NCBI GenBank assembly: GCA_000827495.1
Contig: KN817565.1
Span: 124,001 to 188,000 of the forward strand
Direction: 5' to 3'
DNA: 64,000 bases
DNA from: Hypholoma sublateritium FD-334 SS-4
Lineage: Eukaryota > Basidiomycota > Agaricomycetes > Agaricales > Strophariaceae
Shown: piece after piece, positions 22,379 through 32,292 of the stretch
Position numbering within the stretch: the first letter of the stretch is position 1
Layout: every line of letters starts with the position of its first letter
Notes under the pieces: model-generated
What the model saw: only the letters and a program-made list of their open reading frames with translations
Told to the model about the DNA's origin: nothing
Database searches by the model: none
Translations under genes and position numbers: made by a program

Positions 22379-25300
22379 TGGTCAGCTTCCGACTCTCGCT
22401 GAAATCTTTGAAGATGTCGTCATGGCTGAGAACAGTATTGCGTCGCGCGCTGCTCGGGCTCCTAGAGTTCGCTCTGCTCGCCCTCCACCGGTTTCCTCGG
22501 CTGTACCTCGCACGGCTGCAGCTGCCCTGGCATCTATGTCATCTGCGCCGTCCAACAGTCTGACTCCTCCTGCTCGCCTGACATGTTCCAACTGCAAGCG
22601 GACAGGACACGCCGCGTCGGATTGTTTTCAGCTGGGTGGAGCGATGGAGGGCAGATGTGATGAAGTCGTTACTCGCCGTGCACTGCGCCCTCAGGCGAAT
22701 GTAGCGATGGATGATTTGCCTGGTGCTGATGTCATTCCCGATTCGGACAATGACGATGGCTCTCTCGACGTCGTTCAGGAATCTCTGGCAGCTTTGTTGA
22801 TCAACGACGATTTGCCAGATCTTGGGCATTTTGCCTGCATGGCTGTTCCTAAGATCACGCCGCACGACATGGATCCGGTCATTTTCGCTACGGTCTCCTC
22901 ACGTTACAACTCCGTGCTGGACTCCGGTTGCACGAATCACATTATTTGCGACAAACATTTCTTCTGGACGTTGTCGACTACTGATGTGACGCCCATGAAG
23001 ACAGCAAATTGTGGCACCCTCGAGACCCTCGCCAGGGGAGATGTGAAGTTTCGCATCACGGTTGGCTCGAAGTCATTTGTGTGGACGCTTCGTGACTGCT
23101 TATATGCACCTTCGGTTGCTGTGAACCTTATCTCGGTGGGTGCTCTACAGGACGCTGGTTTTGGCGTGAATTTTCCGCCTGGCCCGGTGGTCCACGACAC
23201 CGTGATCACATTCCCATGCTCCATACCCACGCTCAAAGACCTGACTTTCTCTGCACCACGTATTGGCCNCCTGTCTTTCCTTGTTTGCAATTTNTTGGCT
23301 CCTCCCTTGCCTCTCGACGTGCTACCCAACACCGCTTTTGCCACATTTCCATCCGCCGCCCTCACTCCCGACCTNTGGCACCGTCGTCTAGGTCATGCAG
23401 GAAAGGATGTCACTCGTGTCGTTCTCACTAAGCCAGGATANGCGACGGGTGTCTCTTTTGTGGGAGAATTCACGGATTCGAAGTGCATCCCTTGTGTTAT
23501 TGGCAAGGCCCCTCAGGCGCCCTACCTCAGCCCCATGTCACGTCCTATGGATCTCCTCGCACTGGTACACGTCGACATCATGGGCCCTTTTCCGGTCCCA
23601 AGTCCTCGTCATGGCATCTACCTCTTTGACATGGTGGACGGCCTATCTACGTGGGTCCGAGTCACGGAGCTGCGACAGAAGAATGGGTCGTTTCGCGCGT
23701 TCACGCAGACGCAGGCGCTTTGGGAGAAGTCCACTGGTCGCAAGATCCTCGCTGTTCGTCTCGACGGCGCAAAGGAATTTGTGGAAGGGAAGCTAGGCGA
23801 CTTTCTGCGTGATTCGGGCATACGTATTCAACTTACAGCCCCTTATGCACATGCACAGGCAGGTTTTGTCGAACGTCGGAACCGTATGCTGCAGGACGGG
23901 GGTCAGGCTCTCAATGCTGATGCTGGTGGCCCACCCTCCATGATCTTCGACGCCATCTTGTGTCATGCATATGTTCGAAACCGCCTCCCTTCCTCTGTAC
24001 TACCCGCCGGTGCGACTCCTTACAGCCTGATGAACAATGGCACACCGCCTGACCTCGCACACCTCCGTCCCTTTGGCTGTCGTTGCTACCCTTTTGTGCC
24101 ACATGAACTGCGGAAGAAGGGCGGCCCTCGTCGTTTTGCCGCTATTTTCGTGGGCTATGAGGAAGATCGTGTGGGATGGAAGGTCCGCGACAAGGCCGGC
24201 AAGTACTGGTTTTCCCGCGATGTCATATTCAACGAACTAGAATCGGGTTTCACATCTGATATTCCTGTTTTCCCCCCCTTCGACGACTCTCTTGCACTTG
24301 GTCCTCTGGACGACATCACCATCCCATACACTCTCCTCAACTCTTCCTCTCCTCCTCCCCTTCCTCCTCCTCTGGCAACTTCTCCCATCTCTCGCCTGGA
24401 AAAGTCAGGTCTTCGCGTCTTGAGGTCTCGTAATGTTTCTTATTTTTCCTTTTTTTCTTCTTTTTCTTCTTCTGAATTTCAGGATGCCGTGCTCCAGCGC
24501 GATGCAATCCTTGCGTTCTTGTCTCTTGACAGTTCGCCTTATTTTTCTCTTTCTGTTGTTCAGTCTTTCATGGCCCTCGACGCCTCTTCTGATATTTCTG
24601 ATTTCTTTGATTCTAATTCTGTTGCGATGGCGTCGTTTGNGGATGGTGTTGCAGGTGTTCCGGATGCAGATGGTTTGCTTAAGGCAACTCCATTGGATCT
24701 GGATGCATATTTTGGGCTGGTTGCGTACTCGCCGTTCCACCGTACCTCTTTTGATTTGACNAAGGCNCCTGAGTCTTATCGAGAGGCGATGGCTCGTACC
24801 GATTCAACTGTCTGGAAGTCNGCGATGCAACGTGAGTTTGACAGCTTACATGCTCGTGGGGCTTTCCTCGAAACGGATCTCCCTCCTGGCAAGAAGGCGA
24901 TTCGGCTTCAATGGGTTTTTGCTTTCAAGTTTAACCCAGATGGTTCCATCATCGTTGGCAAGGAGAAGTCTCGAGTGGTTGCGGATGGCGCTCATCAGCC
25001 GGTCGATACTTTNGGTGCGACATATGCTCCAGTTGCTCGCCCTACCAGTATTCGCATCCTCCTTGCGCGCGCAGCACATGACGATCTAGAGATAATGGCA
25101 TTTGACGTGAAGACAGCTTTCCTTCACGCGCATCTTCCCGATGATGTTGCGGTGTATACNAAGCAGATCCCCGGTTTCCCTCTCGATGATCCTGCGAAAG
25201 TCTATCGTCTTCGGGTGGCCCTATATGGTCTCCGTCAATCAGCCTGCGAGTGGTACAAGCTTCTCAAGAGCTTGCTGGTGGGATTTGGTCTGTTCCGCTG

Positions 25301-26411
25301 CGACACCGACCATGCCGTCTTCGTGGGTTCTTGGACTACATCACCACACTCTTCTGTCTCCATGCCCGTGTCTGGTCGCCCGCTCGTCATGTATATCCCT
25401 GTTCATGTTGACGACGGTCTTGCGATTACCAACTCCATCCCGCTCTATGCTTGGTTTCTCGATGTTCTGGGAAAGCGTATCGAACTCGTGGATCTCGGGC
25501 CTGTTTCCCTGTATCTGGGAATGCACATCACTCGCGATCGGGCTAATCGTCGACTGTGGATATCCCACAAGCCAATGATCATCAATCTCCTCGAACAATG
25601 GAACTTGCTCGATGCGAAGCCGGCATCTATCCCCATGACACAATCACCCGACAAACTTCCCTCTGTGCAGACAAACTCCTTGCCAAATGTACGCGATGAA
25701 GATCTCAAGCTGCTGTACCAACGACTTTGCGGTACTTTCAACTACCTCACCCATGTCGGCCGCCTAGACATCGCGTATGTCTCATCCGCCCTATCACAAT
25801 ACTGCTCTGCTCCCACGCGAAACCATTTGCTTGCTGCGAAAGTTGTGCTACGTTACCTGTCAGGGACAGCCGACCTTGCTTTGCAGTACCCCGCACCAAT
25901 ATCGTCCGTGCCAGAACTGGTTCGGCCGTATGTTGATGCATGTGGTCTCTCGGACGCAGACTGGGCTTCAGATGTTGATGATCGTCGGAGTGTCTCGGGA
26001 TACTGTTTCTATTACTTGGGCTGTGTCGTGTCCTGGACTTCCTCGAAACAGAAAGCGGTATCGGTTTCGTCGACAGAATCGGAATACTACGCGATGTCAC
26101 ATTCCATGCAAGAAGCTCTATGGACACGGATCTTCCTCTCAAATGTCGGTTTCGAAGTCCCACGCCCATTCCCACTCCTCTGCGACAANCAGAGCACNTT
26201 GAAGCAAATCAATAACCCTGACTCTGTCAACTCGCCCAAATCCAAACATATCGATGTTCGATTCCATTTCATCCGCGCGAACGTGCGCGATGGTTTGTTC
26301 GATACCATTTGGATTCCGACAGCTGACATGATAGCTGATGTATTCACGAAGCCTCTTCCCCTTCCCGCATTTGAACGTCACCGCAACAGTCTTGGACTTG
26401 TTTTTATTTGA
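22293..26411 (+). CDS. Copia pol polyprotein (protease, integrase, reverse transcriptase, RNase H)
   Basis: Open frame of 1372 codons overlapping the gag frame by 86 nt in the +1 phase. In order: a CCHC zinc knuckle CSNCKRTGHAASDC (about residue 98); aspartic protease LDSGCTNH (Asp near 210); GAG-pre-integrase WHRRLGHAG; integrase catalytic triad with Asp near 428 (HVDIMG), Asp near 491 (RLDGAKEF) and Glu near 527 (FVERRNR), the last two separated by 35 residues as in D,D35E enzymes. Reverse transcriptase follows with KSRVVADGAHQ, FDVKTAFLHAHL, LYGLRQSACEWYK and HVDDG (aspartates near 1040), then RNase H with DADWASD, TESEYYAMS and ADVFTKPLP. Codons with N remain open. One (TAN near 23439) could be a stop, depending on the real base. 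All catalytic residues I can see are kept. Confidence 0.92.
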   Translation: MMAYLVPTDQYAYQAIHFSLQTQVNNLTDGQLPTLAEIFEDVVMAENSIASRAARAPRVRSARPPPVSSAVPRTAAAALASMSSAPSNSLTPPARLTCSNCKRTGHAASDCFQLGGAMEGRCDEVVTRRALRPQANVAMDDLPGADVIPDSDNDDGSLDVVQESLAALLINDDLPDLGHFACMAVPKITPHDMDPVIFATVSSRYNSVLDSGCTNHIICDKHFFWTLSTTDVTPMKTANCGTLETLARGDVKFRITVGSKSFVWTLRDCLYAPSVAVNLISVGALQDAGFGVNFPPGPVVHDTVITFPCSIPTLKDLTFSAPRIGXLSFLVCNXLAPPLPLDVLPNTAFATFPSAALTPDXWHRRLGHAGKDVTRVVLTKPGXATGVSFVGEFTDSKCIPCVIGKAPQAPYLSPMSRPMDLLALVHVDIMGPFPVPSPRHGIYLFDMVDGLSTWVRVTELRQKNGSFRAFTQTQALWEKSTGRKILAVRLDGAKEFVEGKLGDFLRDSGIRIQLTAPYAHAQAGFVERRNRMLQDGGQALNADAGGPPSMIFDAILCHAYVRNRLPSSVLPAGATPYSLMNNGTPPDLAHLRPFGCRCYPFVPHELRKKGGPRRFAAIFVGYEEDRVGWKVRDKAGKYWFSRDVIFNELESGFTSDIPVFPPFDDSLALGPLDDITIPYTLLNSSSPPPLPPPLATSPISRLEKSGLRVLRSRNVSYFSFFSSFSSSEFQDAVLQRDAILAFLSLDSSPYFSLSVVQSFMALDASSDISDFFDSNSVAMASFXDGVAGVPDADGLLKATPLDLDAYFGLVAYSPFHRTSFDLXKXPESYREAMARTDSTVWKXAMQREFDSLHARGAFLETDLPPGKKAIRLQWVFAFKFNPDGSIIVGKEKSRVVADGAHQPVDTXGATYAPVARPTSIRILLARAAHDDLEIMAFDVKTAFLHAHLPDDVAVYXKQIPGFPLDDPAKVYRLRVALYGLRQSACEWYKLLKSLLVGFGLFRCDTDHAVFVGSWTTSPHSSVSMPVSGRPLVMYIPVHVDDGLAITNSIPLYAWFLDVLGKRIELVDLGPVSLYLGMHITRDRANRRLWISHKPMIINLLEQWNLLDAKPASIPMTQSPDKLPSVQTNSLPNVRDEDLKLLYQRLCGTFNYLTHVGRLDIAYVSSALSQYCSAPTRNHLLAAKVVLRYLSGTADLALQYPAPISSVPELVRPYVDACGLSDADWASDVDDRRSVSGYCFYYLGCVVSWTSSKQKAVSVSSTESEYYAMSHSMQEALWTRIFLSNVGFEVPRPFPLLCDXQSXLKQINNPDSVNSPKSKHIDVRFHFIRANVRDGLFDTIWIPTADMIADVFTKPLPLPAFERHRNSLGLVFI

Positions 26412-26495
26412 TTTTTTCAATTTTTTTTCTCTCTCATTTTTTTCCTTTCTTTTTTTCTTATCATTTTGTGTTCTGATTTTCTCTCGACCACCGCC

Positions 26496-26507
26496 ATGAT
26501 GGGGGTG
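26496..26507 (+). other. Polypurine tract
   Basis: ATGATGGGGGTG immediately before the 3' LTR TG; the expected plus-strand primer. Assigned by position and composition. Confidence 0.6.
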
Positions 26508-26865
26508 TGTTGACTGTAGTCATATCATGGCTTGTTACATCGTACGTGTCGCATCACGTGCTCACACTATANNNNNNNNNNNNNNNNNNNNNNNNNNNNN
26601 NNNNNNNNNNNNNNNNNNNNNNNNNNNNNNNNNNNNNNNNNNNNNNNNNNNNNNNNNNNNNNNNNNNNNNNNNNNNNNNNNNNNNNNNNNNNNNNNNNNN
26701 NNNNNNNNNNNNNNNATCTGAGGTATGCTCGTTATCTACACATACTGTCGTTTATACTCACTCATGTACATAGCTTATCATACCTATCTGCTAGGTATAG
26801 AATCACAGTTGTTCTCCATCGTTAGGGACATCTGAGCTTATCATACCTATCTGCTAGGTCTTACA
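26508..26865 (+). repeat. 3' LTR, contains an assembly gap
   Basis: TGTTGACTG...CTTACA. Uninterrupted across the site where the 5' LTR carries the nested element. The 144 N at 26572-26715 replace what is 31 nt in the 5' LTR, so the true length is about 245 bp, not 358. Its U3/R region faces the dynamin-like gene in the sense direction. Confidence 0.93.
26572..26715. other. Assembly gap of 144 N
   Basis: Run of N. The 5' LTR shows the missing stretch is only 31 nt (16736-16766), so the gap length is arbitrary and not measured. Confidence 0.95.
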
Positions 26866-26870
26866 ATAAG
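26866..26870. repeat. Target-site duplication, right copy (ATAAG)
   Basis: Same five bases as 16667-16671. Nine nucleotides (CAACGCAGG) separate it from the ATG of the dynamin-like gene. Confidence 0.92.
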
Positions 26871-26879
26871 CAACGCAGG

Positions 26880-29744
26880 ATGTCCGCCTCGTCGTCGTCC
26901 GCCTCCATGCCCGATGGGCTCGCTAGCCAGACCAACATCTCCGCGACCGACTATGCGCGCCGCTGCAGGGACCTGATGGCGCTGTACAAGTCCCTGCTTG
27001 AGCTTGGGTACGTCGTCGTTTCGTATCTCTAGAGCGTGTAACTCATGGGAATTCTCACAGGGCGAAAACCATATTCGACCTTCCGCGGGTGGTTGTTATT
27101 GGGGGACAGTCTAGTATGCACATCTGTATGTTCTGGAGCCGTTGCTTACGCGCTTTCATCCAGGTGGAAAGAGCTCCCTCGTCGAGGCCGTTAGCGGCGT
27201 ACGTATCACCCCTCAAATGTTATCCAACAAGCCACTCATCCCCCCACAGATAGACGTCCCGCGCGACAGCGGCACATGCACAAGGTGACTCGACAGGTAC
27301 CCGCGCCCGCGGTCGCTGACCACGTTCTGCGCAGATGCCCCATGGTGTGCACGATGTCGAGCGACGTCGACGCGTGGTCGTGCAGCATCGCGATATCGCA
27401 CGAGTTCGCCGCGGACGGGCAGCCGCTCGCGCTCCCGGCCACGACGCCCTTCGGGCCGCCCGTAATCCAGGACAAGGGCGCGGTCGAGCTGTGGATCCGG
27501 CGCGCACAGGCGGCCGTCCTGAGCCCGCACCGCCCGCCGGCGGACTTCGCGCGCATGTCCGAGGCGGAGATCAGGCTCAACGCGCGCGCGGACCAGGCGC
27601 GCATCCTCCCGTTCTCGAAGAACGCCGTGCAGGTGAGCGTGAACGACCCGCTCGCGACGGATCTGTCGTTCGTCGACCTCCCGGGTGTGTGCTTCCGTCG
27701 GGCGTGTGCGGGGCGGCGCTGATGCTGGTGTGTAGGGCTTATCCAGAATGCGGAGGCGGACCTGATCGCCATCGTGCGGAGCCTCGTTGAGAGCTACGTA
27801 GAGGGCAAGAACACGTTAATTGTGATTGCGATGCCGATGAGCGGTGCGTTATTGTCATGAGTCTTCCAAGCGCGGGGCTGACCCGGGCTGTCAGACGACA
27901 TCGAAATGATGCAGGCGGTGGTCATCGCCGCAGACGCCGACCCGGATAAAGAGCGCACGATTGGTCAGTTGTTATGTTCGCCAGCACTGTGCGGCACACT
28001 CAGCCGTCGATATCATAGGTGTGCTCACCAAGCCGGATACGCTGACGAAAGGGGCGACGGGCACCCGCGAAAAGTGGAGGGCGGTCCTCGAGGGCCGTGA
28101 GCACGCGACCACGCACGGGTACTACTGCGTGCGCCTCCCCGACGACGACGAGCGCCAGCGCAAGATCAGCGCCGCGGAGGCGCAGCGCACCGCCGCGCGC
28201 TTCTTCGACAGCACCGCGCCGTGGAGCGCGATGGCCGACCGCACCCGCTTCGGCATCCCGAATTTCGTGCGCAGCATCAGCGCGCTGCTCGTCGCGCGCA
28301 TCGAGAAGAAGTGCGTGTGCTGCCTCGTCTCCGTCTTCGTCGTGCACCGGCGGCTCGCTCACGTGTCGCCGCACCCAGCCTGCCCGAGCTGCGGAAGGCG
28401 GTCGCGGACGAGCTCGGCAGGTGCGCCGCGGAGCTCGCCGCGCTCCCGCCGCGCTCGGACGCCGACCCCGCGACGGAGGTCATCCTCCGCGTCAACGCGT
28501 TCTGCAAGGACATCGCGGACGCCGTGCACGGGCGCAGCGCGGACACGCGCCTCGCGCGCCACAACAGGGCGCGGTACGCGCAGTTCAAGGACGCGATCGT
28601 GCAGACGACGCCCGATTTCTGGCCGTTCGAGATCCAGACGCCGCTGGAAGGCGTGTCGCCGTACGGGCGGCACGGGAGCCTGCTGGCGCATGCGACGCGC
28701 ACCGCGCCGCGCTGGCTGGACGACGTCCGCGCGGTTATACAGAGGTATTACTGCCCATTTGACCCTTCGATTTCGTCGCTTGATATTGATTGTATCCAGG
28801 TCTATCGGCTGGGAGCTGCCGGGCGAGATCCCGTTCGAGGCGACGAAGGTGCTGATTACGCAGTACACCGACCTCTGGCCGGCGCCCTCGGGGGCGTGCT
28901 TCGACGATATCGGTGCGCGGCTTTTGTCTTACCTGGAGGAGCGCGTCCAGAGGCATTTTGGGCAGTTCAAGTATTTGGAGAGCTACGTGAGGTGCGGGCG
29001 CCTCGTCGGTCTTGATGGAATGTATTCTGATATGGTTTTCGCGTTGTGCGCTGCTAGGAGCGTGATACTCGAGCAGCTGCAGATCTGCTCCGCCGACGCA
29101 CGGGGTATTTTGGACAAGTTGCTCGCTCTTGAAAGCCACCCTCTGTTCACGCAGAACTTCGATGCATTTTCCGCAGAAAAGAGAAAGTGGCTCTCCAAGT
29201 ACGAATTGGCTCGAAATCCGATTCCGCATAGAGCTGGCGAATATGAATATAGCAGTGCCCCGTCTCCCGTAGCCAGGGCCAGCTACGCAGGCAGTTTCGT
29301 CTCTACCGACAGTCTTCATACGTTCCCTACGTTCATCGCGGATGATGATTTGGGCGCGACGCCCGTGACATGGACTATCGAGAAGGAGCTGTGTGTCATG
29401 GCAAGCGTCCAGGCCTACTTCCAGGTCGCATTCCAGGTGCGCGCCGCCTTTCATATTTCGCGCGCGATCGCTCATCTGCCTCGCGCGTTCGCCAGAGGGT
29501 CATCGACTACGTCCCGCTCACCATCGAACACGAGCTCAACCAGACCTTCTCCGGCCGAATCGACAAGACGCTGCTCAGCAGCATCTTCAAGGACGCCGCA
29601 GCCGGGAAGGTGAATATCGACGAGCTGCTGCAGGAAGACCCCGTTATCGGGAGGAAAAGGAAGGACCTCAGCGACAGAAGGGCGCGTCTCGTGCAGATCA
29701 AATCGGAGCTGGATCGGTTCAGCTCTAACTCTGATATTGCGTAG
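26880..29744 (+). CDS. Dynamin-like GTPase (Mx/DRP type)
   Basis: Twelve exons: 26880-27007, 27061-27113, 27164-27198, 27250-27284, 27335-27684, 27736-27843, 27895-27963, 28019-28310, 28379-28744, 28800-28991, 29058-29436, 29496-29744; 751 aa. All phases close. The intron at 28992-29057 is in frame and easily missed. GTPase motifs: G1 GGQSSGKSS (57-65), G2 in RDSGTCTR, G3 DLPG (198-201), G4 TKPD (263-266). A dynamin central/stalk region follows (LPELRKAVADELG, PEIxFP-like WPFEIQTP, ESHPLFTQN). The C terminus is a GTPase effector domain (VQAYFQVAFQRVIDYVPLTIEHELN). There is no PH domain, proline-rich tail, mitochondrial presequence or transmembrane segment, so it resembles soluble Mx/DRP proteins rather than Mgm1/OPA1. 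The family oligomerises on membranes or assemblies; its role here is unknown. A copia element ends 14 nt upstream of the start codon. Confidence 0.9.
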
Positions 29745-30048
29745 TCTCCTAAAGCACACTCCGATATGATACGTATTGATGATGAGTCGATCAAGTAAGT
29801 ATCATAGATATTGCGTAGTTTTCCATAGGACAGCTACTTCCGCCTCCGACTGTATCTTGATTCCCGAAGAATGTGACGAGAAATTGCAAAGAAATTGATA
29901 TGTTTTACTAGATGTTGGAGTCGTGATTTTGTTCGGCGTAAATGGAAAGGCTTTGTAAAGAGGTTGTAAAGGGATGTGATAAGTACCATATGTAGCCCTC
30001 CTGGGAGCGGCGCTGATCACCTCACACGGGCGTTATTGCACGTTTATG

Positions 30049-30150
30049 GCCGTGTTGGCGCAGTGGTAGTCGCGTCTCACTTGTAACATTGCATATTATT
30101 ATGTAATCAAGTACATGAGAAGGTCATTCGTTCAATCCGGGTACTCGGCA
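30049..30150 (+). tRNA. tRNA-Thr (anticodon UGU), with 29-nt intron
   Basis: Acceptor GCCGTGT pairs with ACTCGGC (one U-U mismatch at 5-68). The anticodon stem is TCTCA/TGAGA and the loop CTTGTA-A has anticodon TGT. The T arm is ATTCG-TTCAATC-CGGGT and the discriminator is A. The intron 30086-30114 sits between positions 37 and 38, the canonical nuclear site. The D stem has three good pairs. A box (TGGCGCAGTGG) and B box (GTTCAATCC) are present. It is preceded by the dynamin-like gene and followed by oma1. Confidence 0.88.
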
Positions 30151-30153
30151 TTA

Positions 30154-30159
30154 TTTTTT
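30154..30159 (+). terminator. RNA polymerase III terminator
   Basis: Run of six T four bases after the tRNA 3' end. Confidence 0.75.
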
Positions 30160-30419
30160 GGTGAATTACCAGCGCGCACTTCCAAGTTCCTCATGGCCGT
30201 GTATTTTTTGGTAGAAAATTCAAAGGGCATCAGGCGATGCGCCGAAAATAGAAGTTATGTATGTGATGCATGTGATGACGTAAGCGATTGGTCTCGTGCC
30301 GGTGACGCGGCCAACGCGTTGCCGACCAACAAATTCCCTCTTGTTTCTTTCCGCATTATTTCTCATCCCCGTATTGCTAGCGTATCTCTACGGTCTGTTC
30401 GGTAAATATACAGCTTTTC

Positions 30420-32088
30420 ATGATCTCACGGACTTGGTGCTCGCTATCTCGGGCCTCGAAGGCGACTACAACACCAAGGCTTTGCCCAAACCGAAGCACT
30501 CGGGCATTCTTGCACCATGCGACCAGGAGTAACCCAACGAAACCTTCAGTGATCACCAATTCTCGCCCTTTCTCGCAATCATTTCCTCGAAGTTCCGAAT
30601 ACGTTCGCTTCTCCGAAGGAGGCACACCTCGCCGTAGGCGAAACGACCTTCGCGATTGGAGAACTTGGGATCTACGCTTTACCTTGGCTGTTGGAGCTGG
30701 GACTCTGGCCACTGTATATTACCTCTCGCAGTGAGTTCGCTTCGGCGTCCTTGATCTGTTATCAGATCGTTGATATAACCAAGTCAAGAGCAAGTTCCAG
30801 ATACCGGTCGCTGGCGATTCATGAACACTTCGCCTGAAGCGGAAGCGCAGGCGAGTCCGTTGAGATAATTGTCCAGTAAAATACCGTATCAATATTCACG
30901 AAAGTAGCTCGCGGAAGATCTGTACAAAGAACTGCGGCAGGAATTGGGGTCGAAGATACTTCCTAGCCATCACCCCATCTCCATACACGTTCAACGCATT
31001 GTCACGCGCCTTCTCCATGCAAATAATCTAGGCTTCATCAGAGAGGAAAAAGCTTCGCCTTCGTTATTGCCATTTGGGATATTCGAGGACAATGAAAGCT
31101 CGTGGAACCCTGATATGCAATACGGCGCCACTACCAATCCCGCGGCGGTGTACGGCCCCAGAAAGGAGTGGAATGTCCTCGTCGTAAACGATAACAAGAC
31201 AGTCAATGCTATGGCAGTTCCCGGTGCGCCTTCCGTACTCCGAATGTTTTTTCGCACCTCATGCCAGTTCTACAGGTACCATTGTCGTATTCACGGGTAT
31301 CCTTCGTGTCTGTCAGGATGAAGAAGGGCTAGCTTCCGTGTTGGGGCATGGTGCGTGTGGCGAACTTTTGTTGTGTGTGATATTTACCCTTATCTTGCAG
31401 AAATCGGCCATGTTGGTGGGTGGCGTAGCAGTTTTACGAAGCTTCATGGCTGTGTTTAATACCAGCGTACGCAGTGGCGCGCCACACCGCTGAACGCATG
31501 TCCGGCATGACCTTCACTTGGATAGGCTCGCTCTTCTTATCATTCGTGCTGGGTATTGATATGGGCATTACGGACGTAATCAACACCTTCCTTCGAGAAC
31601 TGCCCAATTCGCGGACACAGGAGCGCGAAGGTGCACTCTATCGACTCTGGCTTTGGAAATGATTTACCATGAGCATTCGTTTTTCAGCCGACCTTATCGG
31701 TATGCGCTTGATGAGTAGGGCGTGTTATGATCCTGCAGCGGCGCCTAGGTAGACTCATCACGTCGCATCATTATCTATCTGTTTTCTCTTCAACTCGTTT
31801 ATCTAGGATGTTCGAGCGCATGGGCAAGCAAATGGGCAACTCGCGATTCGCCTTCCTGCAGACCCATCCCTCGTCCGACAGTCGCGTCAAGGTATGCTAT
31901 TCTTGCATTTACGGACCGTGCGGACACTGATGGCGCGCCCATAGCTACTTGAGGAAGCACTGCCGCAGGGGTATGCGATTTTGGCAGCGAACCCGGAATG
32001 CTCACATATCCGTGATGAAATTGAGGCATTCAAGGCGACGGCGCGAGCGATCAAGCCCGCGGAGGACGGTTCATGGGTGTTTGCTTAG
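30420..32088 (+). CDS. oma1: OMA1-type mitochondrial inner-membrane M48 metallopeptidase
   Basis: Nine exons: 30420-30730, 30784-30850, 30908-31223, 31276-31350, 31401-31415, 31475-31630, 31688-31748, 31807-31891, 31945-32088; 409 aa. The N terminus is rich in Arg/Ser/Thr and lacks acids (mitochondrial targeting), followed by a hydrophobic segment about 83-102 and the conserved VPDTGRWRFMN. The zinc site is HEIGH (256-260), with the third ligand probably Glu 313 in EREADLIG. Family blocks WNVLVVND, VFTGILRVC, VARHTAERMS and THPSSDSRVKLLEEALP are intact. OMA1 is a stress-activated quality-control protease of the inner membrane. Intron 2 (30851-30907) begins GCGAGT, a GC-AG intron. Exon 5 is 15 nt and carries most of the HExxH motif, so correct splicing is essential for activity. 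Neighbours: tRNA-Thr and the dynamin-like gene, same strand. Confidence 0.92.
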
Positions 32089-32292
32089 GTGGAAACTATA
32101 CCTTGGCGCGATATGCGGGAACATAAATCTGCATGTATGTGAGTGCGAGAATCGGACTTGTCTTTCATTCGCTCAAGTATTGTGTCAAGTATATCTGTTT
32201 TAGTGAAATAGATTTCTTTCAGTGGTCTGCCCAACGTACCGATCTGTCGCAGATGTCGCTTGGATGTCGCTCCTCTCTAGCAGTACTTCGCT

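Larger units (their letters stand above)
16672..26865 (+). mobile_element. Ty1/copia LTR retrotransposon, full length, with nested insertion
   Basis: LTRs begin TGTTGACTG and end CTTACA. The order is 5' LTR, primer site, gag, pol (protease, integrase, reverse transcriptase, RNase H), polypurine tract, 3' LTR, with a 5-bp target duplication. Integrase before reverse transcriptase defines the copia superfamily. Without the 3.6-kb element nested in the 5' LTR, the retroelement is about 6.5 kb. The two LTRs look identical wherever both can be read, so insertion was recent. It carries isolated N bases throughout its body, as expected if several near-identical genomic copies were collapsed in the assembly. 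A +1 frame offset separates gag from pol. It probably cannot use its own 5' LTR promoter normally, because the nested element splits that LTR. Confidence 0.95.
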
